A stretch of 34,146 nt of DNA from the NCBI GenBank assembly GCA_002373205.1, contig DFJV01000117.1, forward strand, positions 1-34,146. The letters are read 5' to 3'. Source of the stretch: Treponema sp. UBA3662. Lineage in GTDB: Bacteria; Spirochaetota; Spirochaetia; Treponematales; Treponemataceae. The notes beneath the pieces were generated by a model that was given only the letters and a program-made list of their open reading frames with translations, was not told the DNA's origin and did not search any database. The position numbers and the translations under genes were made by a program. Each line of letters starts with the position of its first letter. Position 1 is the first letter of the stretch. Shown in pieces: positions 16,212 through 24,324 of the stretch.

Positions 16212-17492
16212 TTATAAAACTGCTATGTTCACAAAAAATTCTGGAACAAGCAGAATAAATCCGATACCTAGTTTTACAAGCCCAATACATTTAGACTTAA
16301 ACGTCTTTCGTAAAGAAAAACGCTTCATCTGCACACAAAATTTTGTGCCGTAAAATGCAGATATAAACCTGTCACCTATGCTTCTGAGTTTTTTCCCTTT
16401 TTGGATTTCATCACATTGTTTTACGATTTCAATCTGCGGATTTTCGTGTTCAAAAGGCTTCTCACAGAAAATTACACAATCGGTATATAAGAACTCTTCC
16501 AGTTCTTTCTCTATTTTTGAGATTTCAGCTGAATAATTCGTATAACGCCGATAAATCTGTGTATTTGTGCGTGATTTTTCAGGCTCAAAGTAAGAAAGCT
16601 TCTTCGTATGGGCACCTTTCGGCAGTCCTAAAAATGCTTCTATTTTTGCAAGCTGATTTTCATAATCGTTACAAAGTTCGTCCAGCTTCAAAAAACAGAT
16701 GTTTTGGTCTTTACGGTTTTCACGGCTCTTAGAACGTGTTTTGCGATACCATTTTATGAAAACATCAACATCTGCGCTTGGAATATAACGGCTTGCATTA
16801 AAAAGCTGGTTCGTTATGTAAAGGTCGCGAGGGTCTTTGTCTACAACAAAAACTTTCGGCCCTATTTCAAAGTAGCGAAGATATTTTTCGATGCTTGTTG
16901 GAGGCAAAAGCTGGTCTATGCAAAGCAGATTTTTCTGACAATTCATTGCTTCTACAAGTCGTGAAGTATAAGTCTTTGCACACTTAAAAAAATGCTCAAT
17001 ATCAGTTTCGTATCGCATTTCGTTGTAATAACGATAAGTTGGGTGCCAGCCGTAATTCTCATACAATGTAAACTTAGAGCTTTTTGCATTATAAAATCCT
17101 TCTGCACAGGCAATCCGTATTTTTTCTACGAAGGAATATGAATTTTTCTCGGAATCTCTTCTGTGCCAGCCGCCATTCCACTTCATTTCAAAAAGAGAAT
17201 CGATAAATTCTTTTGAGATTTTATAAAACTTACCATTAAACAACGCCTTATAATCTGCCTGTTTAGAAAGCACTTTTGAAAGTTCAAGGAATCTTGCTGC
17301 TGCCAAATCAATTTTGAGTCTATGTCCTTCACGAATAGAATCTTCTAAATCTGCAAGACCGTCTGCTTCGTGCAAAAAAGTACATTCCCATTCGCTACTT
17401 TTTGTGTCGATGCAATCATATTCGCGCAGAATATCTGTGATAGCAGAAGAACCTGAATCACCAAAACCAGTGGAAGTTATAAGCTGAATCAT
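16212..17492 (-). CDS. sulfotransferase-like protein of the glycan cluster
   Basis: A 426-residue protein. Its N-terminus ITSTGFGDSGSSAITDIL looks like the 5'-phosphosulfate-binding loop of PAPS-dependent sulfotransferases, and VFVVDKDPRDLYITNQ near residue 240 resembles their 3'-phosphate site (RNPRDxxxS). LNELCNDYENQ-like and FLGLP segments further on also fit Sulfotransferase_3-type proteins. The C-terminal ~25 residues are hydrophobic (IGLVKLGIGFILLVPEFF), suggesting membrane attachment. It is coupled to the upstream GT4 by a 4-bp overlap. The likely role is sulfation of the surface glycan, but the motif match is by eye only and a transferase of another kind is possible. Confidence 0.65.
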   Translation of the reverse strand: MIQLITSTGFGDSGSSAITDILREYDCIDTKSSEWECTFLHEADGLADLEDSIREGHRLKIDLAAARFLELSKVLSKQADYKALFNGKFYKISKEFIDSLFEMKWNGGWHRRDSEKNSYSFVEKIRIACAEGFYNAKSSKFTLYENYGWHPTYRYYNEMRYETDIEHFFKCAKTYTSRLVEAMNCQKNLLCIDQLLPPTSIEKYLRYFEIGPKVFVVDKDPRDLYITNQLFNASRYIPSADVDVFIKWYRKTRSKSRENRKDQNICFLKLDELCNDYENQLAKIEAFLGLPKGAHTKKLSYFEPEKSRTNTQIYRRYTNYSAEISKIEKELEEFLYTDCVIFCEKPFEHENPQIEIVKQCDEIQKGKKLRSIGDRFISAFYGTKFCVQMKRFSLRKTFKSKCIGLVKLGIGFILLVPEFFVNIAVL

Positions 17493-18628
17493 TTTCCTAC
17501 CCCCAAATATGAAAGTACTTTTTCAAAAGCAGAAACATATTGCTCAACAGAATAGTCCTTTACATGCTCAAGACAGTTTTTACTCATCTGTTCATAAAGC
17601 TCAGAATCTGTCAAAAGTTTTTGCAATTTATCCGCATATTCTTCTGCCTTCCAATCACTTACAAGCCCACATTTTCCACCATCAGCCAGTTCCTCGCTTG
17701 CACCTGAAACAGGAGTTGTTACGAATGGGATTCCTAAAGACATTGTTTCGATTGCTACCGTGGGAAATCCTTCAGAATAAGATGTAAGACAAAATATTCT
17801 GGAAGCCGCAATATATGGATAGGGATTATTTTTATATCCGCAAAAGTGAACAAAATCACTTATTTTTAAAAATTCTGCCAGTTTTTTTAACTCACTTTCT
17901 AATTCACCCTGTCCCAAAATCAAAAGGCGACATTTTATCCCACGTTTATGAAGTTCAGAAATTGCTCTTATTGCAAGCGAAAAGTTTTTATTTTTATCAA
18001 GCCTTCCAGCACAGATAAGGACAGGTAAATCGTCAAAATCAAATTCACATTTTTCTTTTGCAAGTCTCTGAACATCCGCAATGTCTATTCCATTGTGAAC
18101 AATATAAGCCTTATTCATAAACTCAGGAAAAAGCACTTCAAGAGAATGAAGAGATTTATTTGAAATCGTTACTATTGCGTCTGTATCACTCCAAACGGTT
18201 CTTTGTTTTTTCTTTTGAACCTCTTTCCCCGTTTCATTCAAATCATAAATATCACCATGAAACCAGGCAATTTTCTTTTCTTGTTTAAATGCGGGGAGCA
18301 TAAAAGACGGCAGTTGATAATTAAAAGGAATAACAACATCACAATCCAGTTTGTAAATTTTTTTCAATACAATCGGAAAATGCGCCAGCAAAAATAAAGT
18401 CACCCTGTGAGAAACCTTTGAAAGAAAATTCTTCTTGTTGTTTATAAATGGCTTTTCAAATTTTACATGAGGTGCCAGGCTGATTTCATTGAAATACTGA
18501 TGAACTTCTTGTACGCGAATATCATATTTTTCAGAATCGAGATTATTCACAAGAAGAGCCAGAACTTTCTCAGCTCCTCCTCCATTTGTCATTGTGTAGG
18601 GAATAAATAGAAGCTTTATTTTAGACAT
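17489..18628 (-). CDS. GT4-family glycosyltransferase
   Basis: A 379-residue GT-B retaining glycosyltransferase. The N-terminal GGGAEKVLALLVNNL loop is typical of GT4 enzymes. The donor domain shows VLICAGRLDKNKNFSLAI, LLILGQGELESEL and LTSYSEGFPTVAIETMSLGIPFVTTPVSG, with the ExxxxxxE pair. It probably adds one sugar during assembly of the lipid-linked repeat unit. It overlaps the preceding gene by 13 bp and the following one by 4 bp, so it sits inside a tightly coupled operon. Specificity is not readable from sequence; closest named families would be galactosyl- or GlcNAc-transferases of capsule clusters. Confidence 0.92.
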   Translation of the reverse strand: MSKIKLLFIPYTMTNGGGAEKVLALLVNNLDSEKYDIRVQEVHQYFNEISLAPHVKFEKPFINNKKNFLSKVSHRVTLFLLAHFPIVLKKIYKLDCDVVIPFNYQLPSFMLPAFKQEKKIAWFHGDIYDLNETGKEVQKKKQRTVWSDTDAIVTISNKSLHSLEVLFPEFMNKAYIVHNGIDIADVQRLAKEKCEFDFDDLPVLICAGRLDKNKNFSLAIRAISELHKRGIKCRLLILGQGELESELKKLAEFLKISDFVHFCGYKNNPYPYIAASRIFCLTSYSEGFPTVAIETMSLGIPFVTTPVSGASEELADGGKCGLVSDWKAEEYADKLQKLLTDSELYEQMSKNCLEHVKDYSVEQYVSAFEKVLSYLGVGK

Positions 18629-19776
18629 AGTTCTTCCTTACAAACAAAAATATCAGAAACTATTTTTTCAAAAAATGAAATCCACCTTTTCATCATTTCT
18701 TTTTCAGTAAAATCTTCATAATATACCGTCTGGTTATTTTCTCCCCATGATTTATTCTTTTCCAATTCAATTAGTGCCAGTTTTATTTTTTCACATAAAT
18801 CATTTGTATTTTCAGATGTAAAAGTTAATGAGTCTGAAAATTCTGCAAGTTGATCTATATTTCCACCAACATGACTAAAAATCATTGGCTTGCCATAAGC
18901 TGCACATTCAATTGGAAGCAAATCATAATAAGCAATTCTGTTTGGAATTACTAAAACATCTATATTTTTTATAAGGCTGCCAATGTCTGAAATAAAACCA
19001 AGATTATGAACATTATTAGCCTCTGCAAGTCCTTCCATAGGACCTGCACCTGCGCTTACAAAAACAAGTTTATCATCATCTTTAAATTTTTTTGCAGCAT
19101 TACAGAAGACATCAAAGCCTTTGTGTGTTACATAACGACCTATAAAAGCAAAAATGATTTTTTCACAGAATTGCTCTCTAATAGGGTATGAGTTTTCTGT
19201 CTTGCGATTTATTGTTCCTGATTTTATATAAAAAACTTTCTTTTCATCTATTATTGATTTCCATTTTTCATAATATGCCTGCGATGCATTTTTTGATGGG
19301 AAAACAATATAGTCAGATATTTTAAACAGATTTTCTTCTGTTTCATAATTTCTTTTATACACAAACATGTCATACGGAGAATTATTTGATAATTCCCAAT
19401 TCATTTTCTGTTCATCTGCCATAATCGATGGAGAGTGAGGCATATACACACAGATTTTCCCATTTCGTTTTGCAGCTTCAGCCCATTTTTTTTCCTGCCA
19501 GCCTTGAAACACACAGATATCAGACTTCCTTAATTCAATTCTTCTTTTTATAGCAATTGAGTATCGATAAAAGCGTCGTTGTATTTTTCTTATAATTTCA
19601 ACGATTCCAGAAGACTTTGGGTATAAAGAATTATCATAACCTATAAACTTTATATTAAAATCTATTTTTCCGAGACTTTTACTTCCTTGAATCATGTTGT
19701 AGGTATAGCCCATAGGACCGCCTCCTACTTGTATACAATCAGTAAAAATTGAAATCCTAGTTTTCTTTTTGAACAT
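18616..19776 (-). CDS. GT4-like glycosyltransferase
   Basis: A 386-residue protein with GT-B layout. The N-terminus ISIFTDCIQVGGGPMGYTYNMI contains a Gly-rich acceptor loop, and the C-terminal half has IFAFIGRYVTHKGFDVFCNAAKKF, VSAGAGPMEGL and a donor site DLLPIECAAYGKPMIFSHVGG, where a single Glu stands in the usual E-x7-E region. It is more divergent than its neighbours. It overlaps glf by 20 bp and the next GT by 13 bp. Adjacency to glf makes a galactofuranosyltransferase possible, but this is only contextual. Confidence 0.82.
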   Translation of the reverse strand: MFKKKTRISIFTDCIQVGGGPMGYTYNMIQGSKSLGKIDFNIKFIGYDNSLYPKSSGIVEIIRKIQRRFYRYSIAIKRRIELRKSDICVFQGWQEKKWAEAAKRNGKICVYMPHSPSIMADEQKMNWELSNNSPYDMFVYKRNYETEENLFKISDYIVFPSKNASQAYYEKWKSIIDEKKVFYIKSGTINRKTENSYPIREQFCEKIIFAFIGRYVTHKGFDVFCNAAKKFKDDDKLVFVSAGAGPMEGLAEANNVHNLGFISDIGSLIKNIDVLVIPNRIAYYDLLPIECAAYGKPMIFSHVGGNIDQLAEFSDSLTFTSENTNDLCEKIKLALIELEKNKSWGENNQTVYYEDFTEKEMMKRWISFFEKIVSDIFVCKEELCLK

Positions 19777-20878
19777 CTTTCATTACCTTCTCAATTACAT
19801 CATCCATGTCGTAATACTTGTATTCTGCAAGACGACCACCAAAAATTACATTCTTCTCAGCATTTGCAAGCGACTTATACTTCTGGAATAATGCTCCGTT
19901 TTTATCATCATTCACAGGGTAAAAAGGCTCCATTCCATCCTTCCACTCAGTCGAATACTCTCGGCTGATTACCGTAACATTCTTCTGGTATGCAGGATTC
20001 TCTGGCTCAAAATGCTTGTGCTCAATAATTCTGGTATATGGGACTTCTGCCTCAGTGTAATTTATAACTGCATTTCCCTGATGATTCTGTTCTGCAAGTT
20101 TTTCTGTCTCAAACCGCACTGTACGGTATTCAAGCTTCCCAAATTTGTAGTCATAAAACTCATCTATTTTTCCTGTAAAGACAATTTTCTCTGCAATATT
20201 TTGCCAATATTTACGATTCTCAAAAAAATCAGCTTCAATTTTAGTCTCAATTCCTTCAAGCAAGCCATCAATCAGTTTATTGTAACCACCAATCGGGATT
20301 CCCTGATACACATCATTAAAATAGTTATTGTCAAAAGTCAAACGAACAGGCAGGCGCTTTATAATGAAAGCCGGAAGTTCCGTGCATTTTCTTCCCCATT
20401 GCTTTTCGGTGTAGCCTTTAATCAATTTTTCGTAAATGTCTCGTCCGACCAAGGACAAGGCCTGCTCTTCAAGATTAGCTGGCTCACGCCCGTGTAAAGC
20501 CGCAAGTGCATCACGTTTTTGTTCCTCGATTTTCGTAATTGCTTCGGCGGGTGTCGTAGTCCCCCACATCGCATAGAATGTGTTCATATTGAATGGCAGA
20601 TTGTAAAGCTTTCCGTTATAGTTTGCCACTGGAGAATTTGTGTATCGATTGAACGGAGCGAAAGAATTAACAAAATCCCATATAGCTTTGTTTGAGGTAT
20701 GGAATATATGCGCTCCGTATTTGTGAACATGGATTCCTTCTACATCCTCGCAATATACATTTCCACCCAATTGAGAACGCTTGTCGATAACAAGGCATTT
20801 TTTTCCTTTTTTAGTTGCAAGATGTGCAAACATCGCGCCGTACAAGCCGGAACCAACTATCAAATAATCGTATTTCAT
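19757..20878 (-). CDS. glf: UDP-galactopyranose mutase
   Basis: Flavoenzyme converting UDP-Galp to UDP-Galf, the donor for galactofuranose in surface glycans. The ATG at 20876-20878 overlaps the flippase stop (ATGA), so it is chosen over an upstream ATG at 20911. The product is 373 residues, the usual Glf length. The FAD dinucleotide fold YLIVGSGLYGAMFAH is at residues 4-18, and KCLVIDKRSQLGGNVYCED, GAHIFHTSN and FNRYTNSPVANYNGKLYNLPFNMNTF follow as in the family. FGGRLAEYKYYDMDDVI near the end is the conserved flavin-contacting motif. It indicates that the glycan made here contains galactofuranose. Confidence 0.96.
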   Translation of the reverse strand: MKYDYLIVGSGLYGAMFAHLATKKGKKCLVIDKRSQLGGNVYCEDVEGIHVHKYGAHIFHTSNKAIWDFVNSFAPFNRYTNSPVANYNGKLYNLPFNMNTFYAMWGTTTPAEAITKIEEQKRDALAALHGREPANLEEQALSLVGRDIYEKLIKGYTEKQWGRKCTELPAFIIKRLPVRLTFDNNYFNDVYQGIPIGGYNKLIDGLLEGIETKIEADFFENRKYWQNIAEKIVFTGKIDEFYDYKFGKLEYRTVRFETEKLAEQNHQGNAVINYTEAEVPYTRIIEHKHFEPENPAYQKNVTVISREYSTEWKDGMEPFYPVNDDKNGALFQKYKSLANAEKNVIFGGRLAEYKYYDMDDVIEKVMKDVQKEN

Positions 20879-22311
20879 TTTCCAAACTTCTCCTTGATTA
20901 GAGAGATGCAAAAGCGATCTCGCAGCAAAAGAAGCATGACTCCATACGTAAATGCACCAGAAACAACAGACAAAACAATCTGCAAAATAAGATTGAATTC
21001 AATTTTCGCCAAACAGAAAACGCAGATTGCCATCACTACACACGCAAAAATACATTGAATAATATGAGGAATAATTTTCTTCAATTTAAATAATCTCCAT
21101 GCAAAAGCAAGCTGGAAAATCGTAACTGAAGATTCTGCGCAAAGCGTTGCAATGCCGGCTCCAAAAGCCCCTCTTCGGGGAATAAAAATCATATTAAGAA
21201 TGAAATTAACACAGGCCCCCAGGATCACCGAGGCAAGAGTAAGTTTTTCTTTTCCAAGTGGCATAAAAATTTGGATTCCGATAAGACCGCTCAAAGAAAT
21301 TGCTACAATTACCGGATTCATAATCTGCATAACAGGAATTGCTTGTTCATAACGAGAGCCACTCAAAAGCAAAATTACAGGTTTGGACACAAGACACAAT
21401 CCTACAGCACACGGGAGAGCAAGCAAAATGATAAGATTCAAAGCCTTTTCAGTGAGCATAAGAAACTGCTCGTCATTATGCTGTGAAATATAAAAGGAAA
21501 GACGAGGAAGAAGTACTGCTGAGGCAGCCGTTATCACAGAAATGACAATCTTGTTGATTCTAGTCGCTACTGTATATAATCCAACCTGTTCATCACCTGA
21601 AATAAAACCAAGCATTGTTGTATCCAAAGCTGTATAAATGCTGATTGCAACACTCATCGCAAAAAGAGTAAAAATTGGTTTTATGTGAGGACGAAAATTT
21701 CTGCAATTTTTTTCTTTGAACAAAATATATCTTCGTGCATGAAAAAAATTACAGATATTCGATCCGACAGAAGAAACAACACCAATCGCAGCATATTTCA
21801 AATAATCATCTTTTGTTCGTACAAAAATAAAAAGCAAGAAAAGACTTATAAACTGGAATACTATGGAACGGATTGTTATGTATGAAAATTCTTCTAATGC
21901 AATATAAAGCCAGTCTATCCCCAAAGTTACAAAAAGAATATTTACGCTGCTGACGATCAACAGGCTCCTGTATTCAGAAAGCTTAGGAACAAATAGAATC
22001 GCAAAAGCAAGTAGAATATAAGCGATAGCGGTTGAGATAAGATTTATTGAAAGAATTTCTTTCACGAATTTTGAAAGGGCAATTTTATCATTGCGAAGTT
22101 TTGCCGCTTCACGAACTGCATATGTGCTTATTCCAAGAGCTGCAACCATCGAGAAATAGCTGACTATTGAATTTGCAAAATTGACTTTTCCGAGTCCTGC
22201 AGGTTGCAAAATTCGAGAGGCATAAGGAAAGGTAATGAGCGGAAAAATCAGACTCATTAAAGTCCTTATCATATTAAGAACAGCATTCTGTGTAAGAGAC
22301 TTTTTCTGCAT
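20875..22311 (-). CDS. Wzx-type polysaccharide flippase (MOP superfamily)
   Basis: A 478-residue membrane protein with about 12-14 hydrophobic helices. The N-terminus (NAVLNMIRTLMSLIFPLITFPYASRIL, then GLGKVNFANSIVSYFSMVAALGISTYAVREAAK) is the classic RfbX/Wzx signature. It flips undecaprenyl-linked glycan units to the outer face of the inner membrane. It overlaps the preceding GT2 by 1 bp and glf by 4 bp. No Wzy polymerase or chain-length regulator is visible, so either a short glycan is transferred without polymerisation or the polymerase lies elsewhere. Confidence 0.93.
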   Translation of the reverse strand: MQKKSLTQNAVLNMIRTLMSLIFPLITFPYASRILQPAGLGKVNFANSIVSYFSMVAALGISTYAVREAAKLRNDKIALSKFVKEILSINLISTAIAYILLAFAILFVPKLSEYRSLLIVSSVNILFVTLGIDWLYIALEEFSYITIRSIVFQFISLFLLFIFVRTKDDYLKYAAIGVVSSVGSNICNFFHARRYILFKEKNCRNFRPHIKPIFTLFAMSVAISIYTALDTTMLGFISGDEQVGLYTVATRINKIVISVITAASAVLLPRLSFYISQHNDEQFLMLTEKALNLIILLALPCAVGLCLVSKPVILLLSGSRYEQAIPVMQIMNPVIVAISLSGLIGIQIFMPLGKEKLTLASVILGACVNFILNMIFIPRRGAFGAGIATLCAESSVTIFQLAFAWRLFKLKKIIPHIIQCIFACVVMAICVFCLAKIEFNLILQIVLSVVSGAFTYGVMLLLLRDRFCISLIKEKFGK

Positions 22312-23159
22312 TACAGTCCAATCTCCCCCAGAATCCTCTTATTCATCGCTCGGCGTTCCCGGTCAAAAATCCAGCCCCACTTGTTGAAATATCTTACTGC
22401 ACTTCTGATATGTGCCCATAGCATTTTCTTACTTTTGTAACTTTCCCTGGCATGGTCATGTATTATCTTTACGTTTGGGTAATACAGTGTTTTTGCAACA
22501 CGGTGTAATCGGCGCATTAAGTCAAAGTCTTCGCAATACATAAAATATTTTTCATCAAAGAAAATATTATGCTCTTGTAAGGTTGTAAGCCGCATGAACA
22601 TAAAGCAACCGCTTAAGCAGGGCGGATTCATGATTTTGTTGTATCCGCTCTTTTTTAGGCAGTAACGGTCGTCACGTTTTTTGCCACAGCTTTTTGGTAG
22701 AAACCGGCGGAAAATCAAGTCGGAAGGAGAGGGGAGAAGCTTGCACAAATACTGTAATTCTCCGTTAGGATATTCAACACGTGGGAGTATGTATGCAACG
22801 TCGGTATTTTTTTCCATGAACTGAAAAAGTTCTTTCAAGACATTATCTTCAAAGTACACATCTGGATTTAAGACTATGTGGTACAAGTCTTTTTTTTCAA
22901 GAGCTTCTTTTATTGCGAGATTGTGACTTGCACCGTACCCTAAGTTTTCGTTGTGGATATAGCGAAGTTTTGTTCCTGTTGTTATGGACCTTTCTTTGTA
23001 TTCGGTTTCCAGAATGCGCCACTTATCATTCGGAGAATTGTCAATTATATAAAGTGTTCCAACGCATTTGTTGCTAAATATAGATTTTAAAAGTCTTTCT
23101 ATCTGTGAACGGGGAGTATTAAAAAGAACTACGCTTGCACTAAGTTTATTGCTAACCAT
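22311..23159 (-). CDS. GT2 glycosyltransferase, rhamnosyltransferase-like
   Basis: A 282-residue GT2 enzyme resembling WbbL/RfbF rhamnosyltransferases. Features are SASVVLFNTPRSQIERLLKSI, YIIDNSPND, RYIHNENLGYGASHNLAIKEAL, LNPDVYFED (the DxD-like metal site), CLSGCFMFMRLTTL and DEKYFMYCEDFDLMRRL. The order is characteristic of this subgroup. It often adds the first deoxysugar after the priming sugar. Start and stop share single bases with both neighbours, showing tight coupling. Rhamnose specificity is an inference from family resemblance; no rml genes are in the window. Confidence 0.88.
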   Translation of the reverse strand: MVSNKLSASVVLFNTPRSQIERLLKSIFSNKCVGTLYIIDNSPNDKWRILETEYKERSITTGTKLRYIHNENLGYGASHNLAIKEALEKKDLYHIVLNPDVYFEDNVLKELFQFMEKNTDVAYILPRVEYPNGELQYLCKLLPSPSDLIFRRFLPKSCGKKRDDRYCLKKSGYNKIMNPPCLSGCFMFMRLTTLQEHNIFFDEKYFMYCEDFDLMRRLHRVAKTLYYPNVKIIHDHARESYKSKKMLWAHIRSAVRYFNKWGWIFDRERRAMNKRILGEIGL

Positions 23160-23602
23160 TATCCTTCTTCCTTTGTTACATACTCAAATCCCAAATCTTT
23201 TTCGTTGATCAACTCTCCGTCAACTGCATATTCCACATGCATTTGTATATCGATTTTTTTTGCAAAGTCATCTTGGTAGTAGCAAATGACGTCTTTTCGT
23301 ATTTCTTCTTTTCCTAGTTTTACAACCTCAATTCCTGGAATGGCACTGTCAGAAAGCTCTGCATTTAAGTCTGATTTTTTCTGGACACACAGGTAAAGAA
23401 AAACTCCTGTTGCGTTGTTAAAGGCTTCGTCTATCACTCCTTCCAAAAATAGTTCGTTTATTCCGTTGGGAAACATGACTATATTTTCCGGACGGTAATT
23501 GTTACCGGTCTTTTTTGTGAGGTAGTCATACATGGCATTAATTTTTTTCTGTATAAAACCCTTCGGGGCTGAACCACAGAGTATGGCATAATTTTGTTTC
23601 AT
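23159..23602 (-). CDS. unknown 147-residue protein, first gene of the glycan operon
   Basis: Not recognised. The pattern is alpha/beta: strand YAILCGSAPKGF, helix IQKKINAMYDYLTKK, then PENIVMFPNGINELFLEGVIDEAFNNATGVFLYLCV, followed by an acidic C-terminal half (VEYAVDGELINEKDLGFEYVTKEEG). The order strand-helix-Asn/Ile strand-helix-FLYLC resembles the core of caspase/legumain-like folds but lacks the usual His and Cys catalytic positions, so this is only a structural guess. No signal peptide. It overlaps the downstream GT2 by 1 bp and begins the operon behind a clear promoter. A regulatory or scaffold role in glycan assembly is plausible from position only. Confidence 0.6.
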   Translation of the reverse strand: MKQNYAILCGSAPKGFIQKKINAMYDYLTKKTGNNYRPENIVMFPNGINELFLEGVIDEAFNNATGVFLYLCVQKKSDLNAELSDSAIPGIEVVKLGKEEIRKDVICYYQDDFAKKIDIQMHVEYAVDGELINEKDLGFEYVTKEEG

Positions 23603-23611
23603 GCTGTATAC

Positions 23612-23640
23612 ATTTTACATACTATATTTCTTTAAATCAA
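23612..23640 (-). promoter_or_regulatory. promoter of the glycan operon
   Basis: On the minus strand: TTGATT (23635-23640), 17 bp, TAAAAT (23612-23617). The ATG at 23602 follows the -10 box by 9 nt, so the leader is only a few bases. The divergent XRE gene begins ~48 bp further upstream and could act here. Confidence 0.55.
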
Positions 23641-23687
23641 TACTAAATTTATTTGTTTTTATACGATATTTATTAAAAAATGTTGTT

Positions 23688-23963
23688 ATGACGGTTGAAG
23701 AACAAGAGTTTTTTGTCTATAAGAGGCTTCGCCAGGAAAGAGAAAAGGCCAATCTTTCGCAGATGGATCTTTCCTTTGAGTCTGGAGTTTCCCAAAACAT
23801 GATTACTTATATAGAAAATGGGAAACGGGCCCCAACTCTGACAACAATACTAAAGTTGTGTAACGCAATGCATATAAGTCCGTCTATCCTTTTCCCGTCA
23901 AGCGATGCAGAGCGTCAGAATGCAAAAGAGACGGTTATGGATTTGATTCAAAGATTCATGTAG
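23688..23963 (+). CDS. XRE-family transcriptional regulator
   Basis: A 91-residue protein that is nearly all one HTH_3 domain: VYKRLRQEREKANLSQMDLSFESGVSQNMITYIENGKRAPTLTTILKLCNAMHISPSILF. The ATG at 23688 is preferred; the frame is open back to an ATG at 23601, but that would overlap the divergent gene and add a Phe/Leu-rich tail unlike this family. There is no clear Shine-Dalgarno sequence. It is divergent from the glycan operon with an AT-rich 85-bp spacer, so control of that operon is the natural guess. It lies just inside the right end of the island. Confidence 0.82.
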   Translation: MTVEEQEFFVYKRLRQEREKANLSQMDLSFESGVSQNMITYIENGKRAPTLTTILKLCNAMHISPSILFPSSDAERQNAKETVMDLIQRFM

Positions 23964-23992
23964 CGTTTTTGACCAAGGAATATAGCTGGAAT

Positions 23993-24203
23993 CGCAGGTG
24001 CAAACGTAGACGCAATGGATGCCCTTGACCTTGCCCTCAAGGCTGGCTCCTCCAAATCTGCAAACATAGCCCTAATGGGACGCTTTTCTACCTATTATAA
24101 AGACATAAGCGAAAGTGAATGGCTTGAAGCCCTCTCTGAATGCGTAAAGCCCCAGTTCCTGGAACTCAACAAAAAAGCCTTTGCCCTTGGTCGCGGGGAA
24201 TAG
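23993..24203 (+). pseudogene. duplicated 3' end of iorB
   Basis: Matches 10478-10688 at a constant offset of 13,515 bp with five mismatches in 211 positions (~98%). It has no 5' part: the match begins mid-gene at CGCAGGTGCAAACG. It encodes the last ~69 residues of IorB, ending in GRGE rather than GRGK. It marks the right boundary of the glycan island. Confidence 0.93.
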
Positions 24204-24214
24204 CCGCTTTTTTT
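24193..24214 (+). terminator. intrinsic terminator at the end of the iorB remnant
   Basis: GCGG (24193-24196) pairs with CCGC (24204-24207), followed by seven T. It overlaps the stop codon. The intact iorB copy lacks this hairpin and has a different terminator at 10701. Confidence 0.55.
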
Positions 24215-24289
24215 AAGGCATAGGACTTTTGAAAGTAAAAAAAACTTAAAAAGGATTAAGAATTCAAGACACACAGCCTTTCCTTGTGG

Positions 24290-24295
24290 TATAAT
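24290..24295 (+). promoter_or_regulatory. -10 box of the chemotaxis receptor gene
   Basis: TATAAT, 29 nt before the ATG at 24325. The -35 region is not recognisable. AAGGAAGG (24310-24317) is a good ribosome site. Confidence 0.5.
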
Positions 24296-24324
24296 GGCTT
24301 AGTTACTGCAAGGAAGGTGTGTAT

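Noticed and set aside
23601..23687. N-terminal extension of the XRE gene from ATG 23601
   Set aside because: It would overlap the divergent gene and its promoter and add a Phe/Leu-rich peptide foreign to XRE proteins.
24015..24203. Small 62-codon gene before the chemoreceptor gene
   Set aside because: It is the in-frame tail of the duplicated iorB end, with no start signal of its own.
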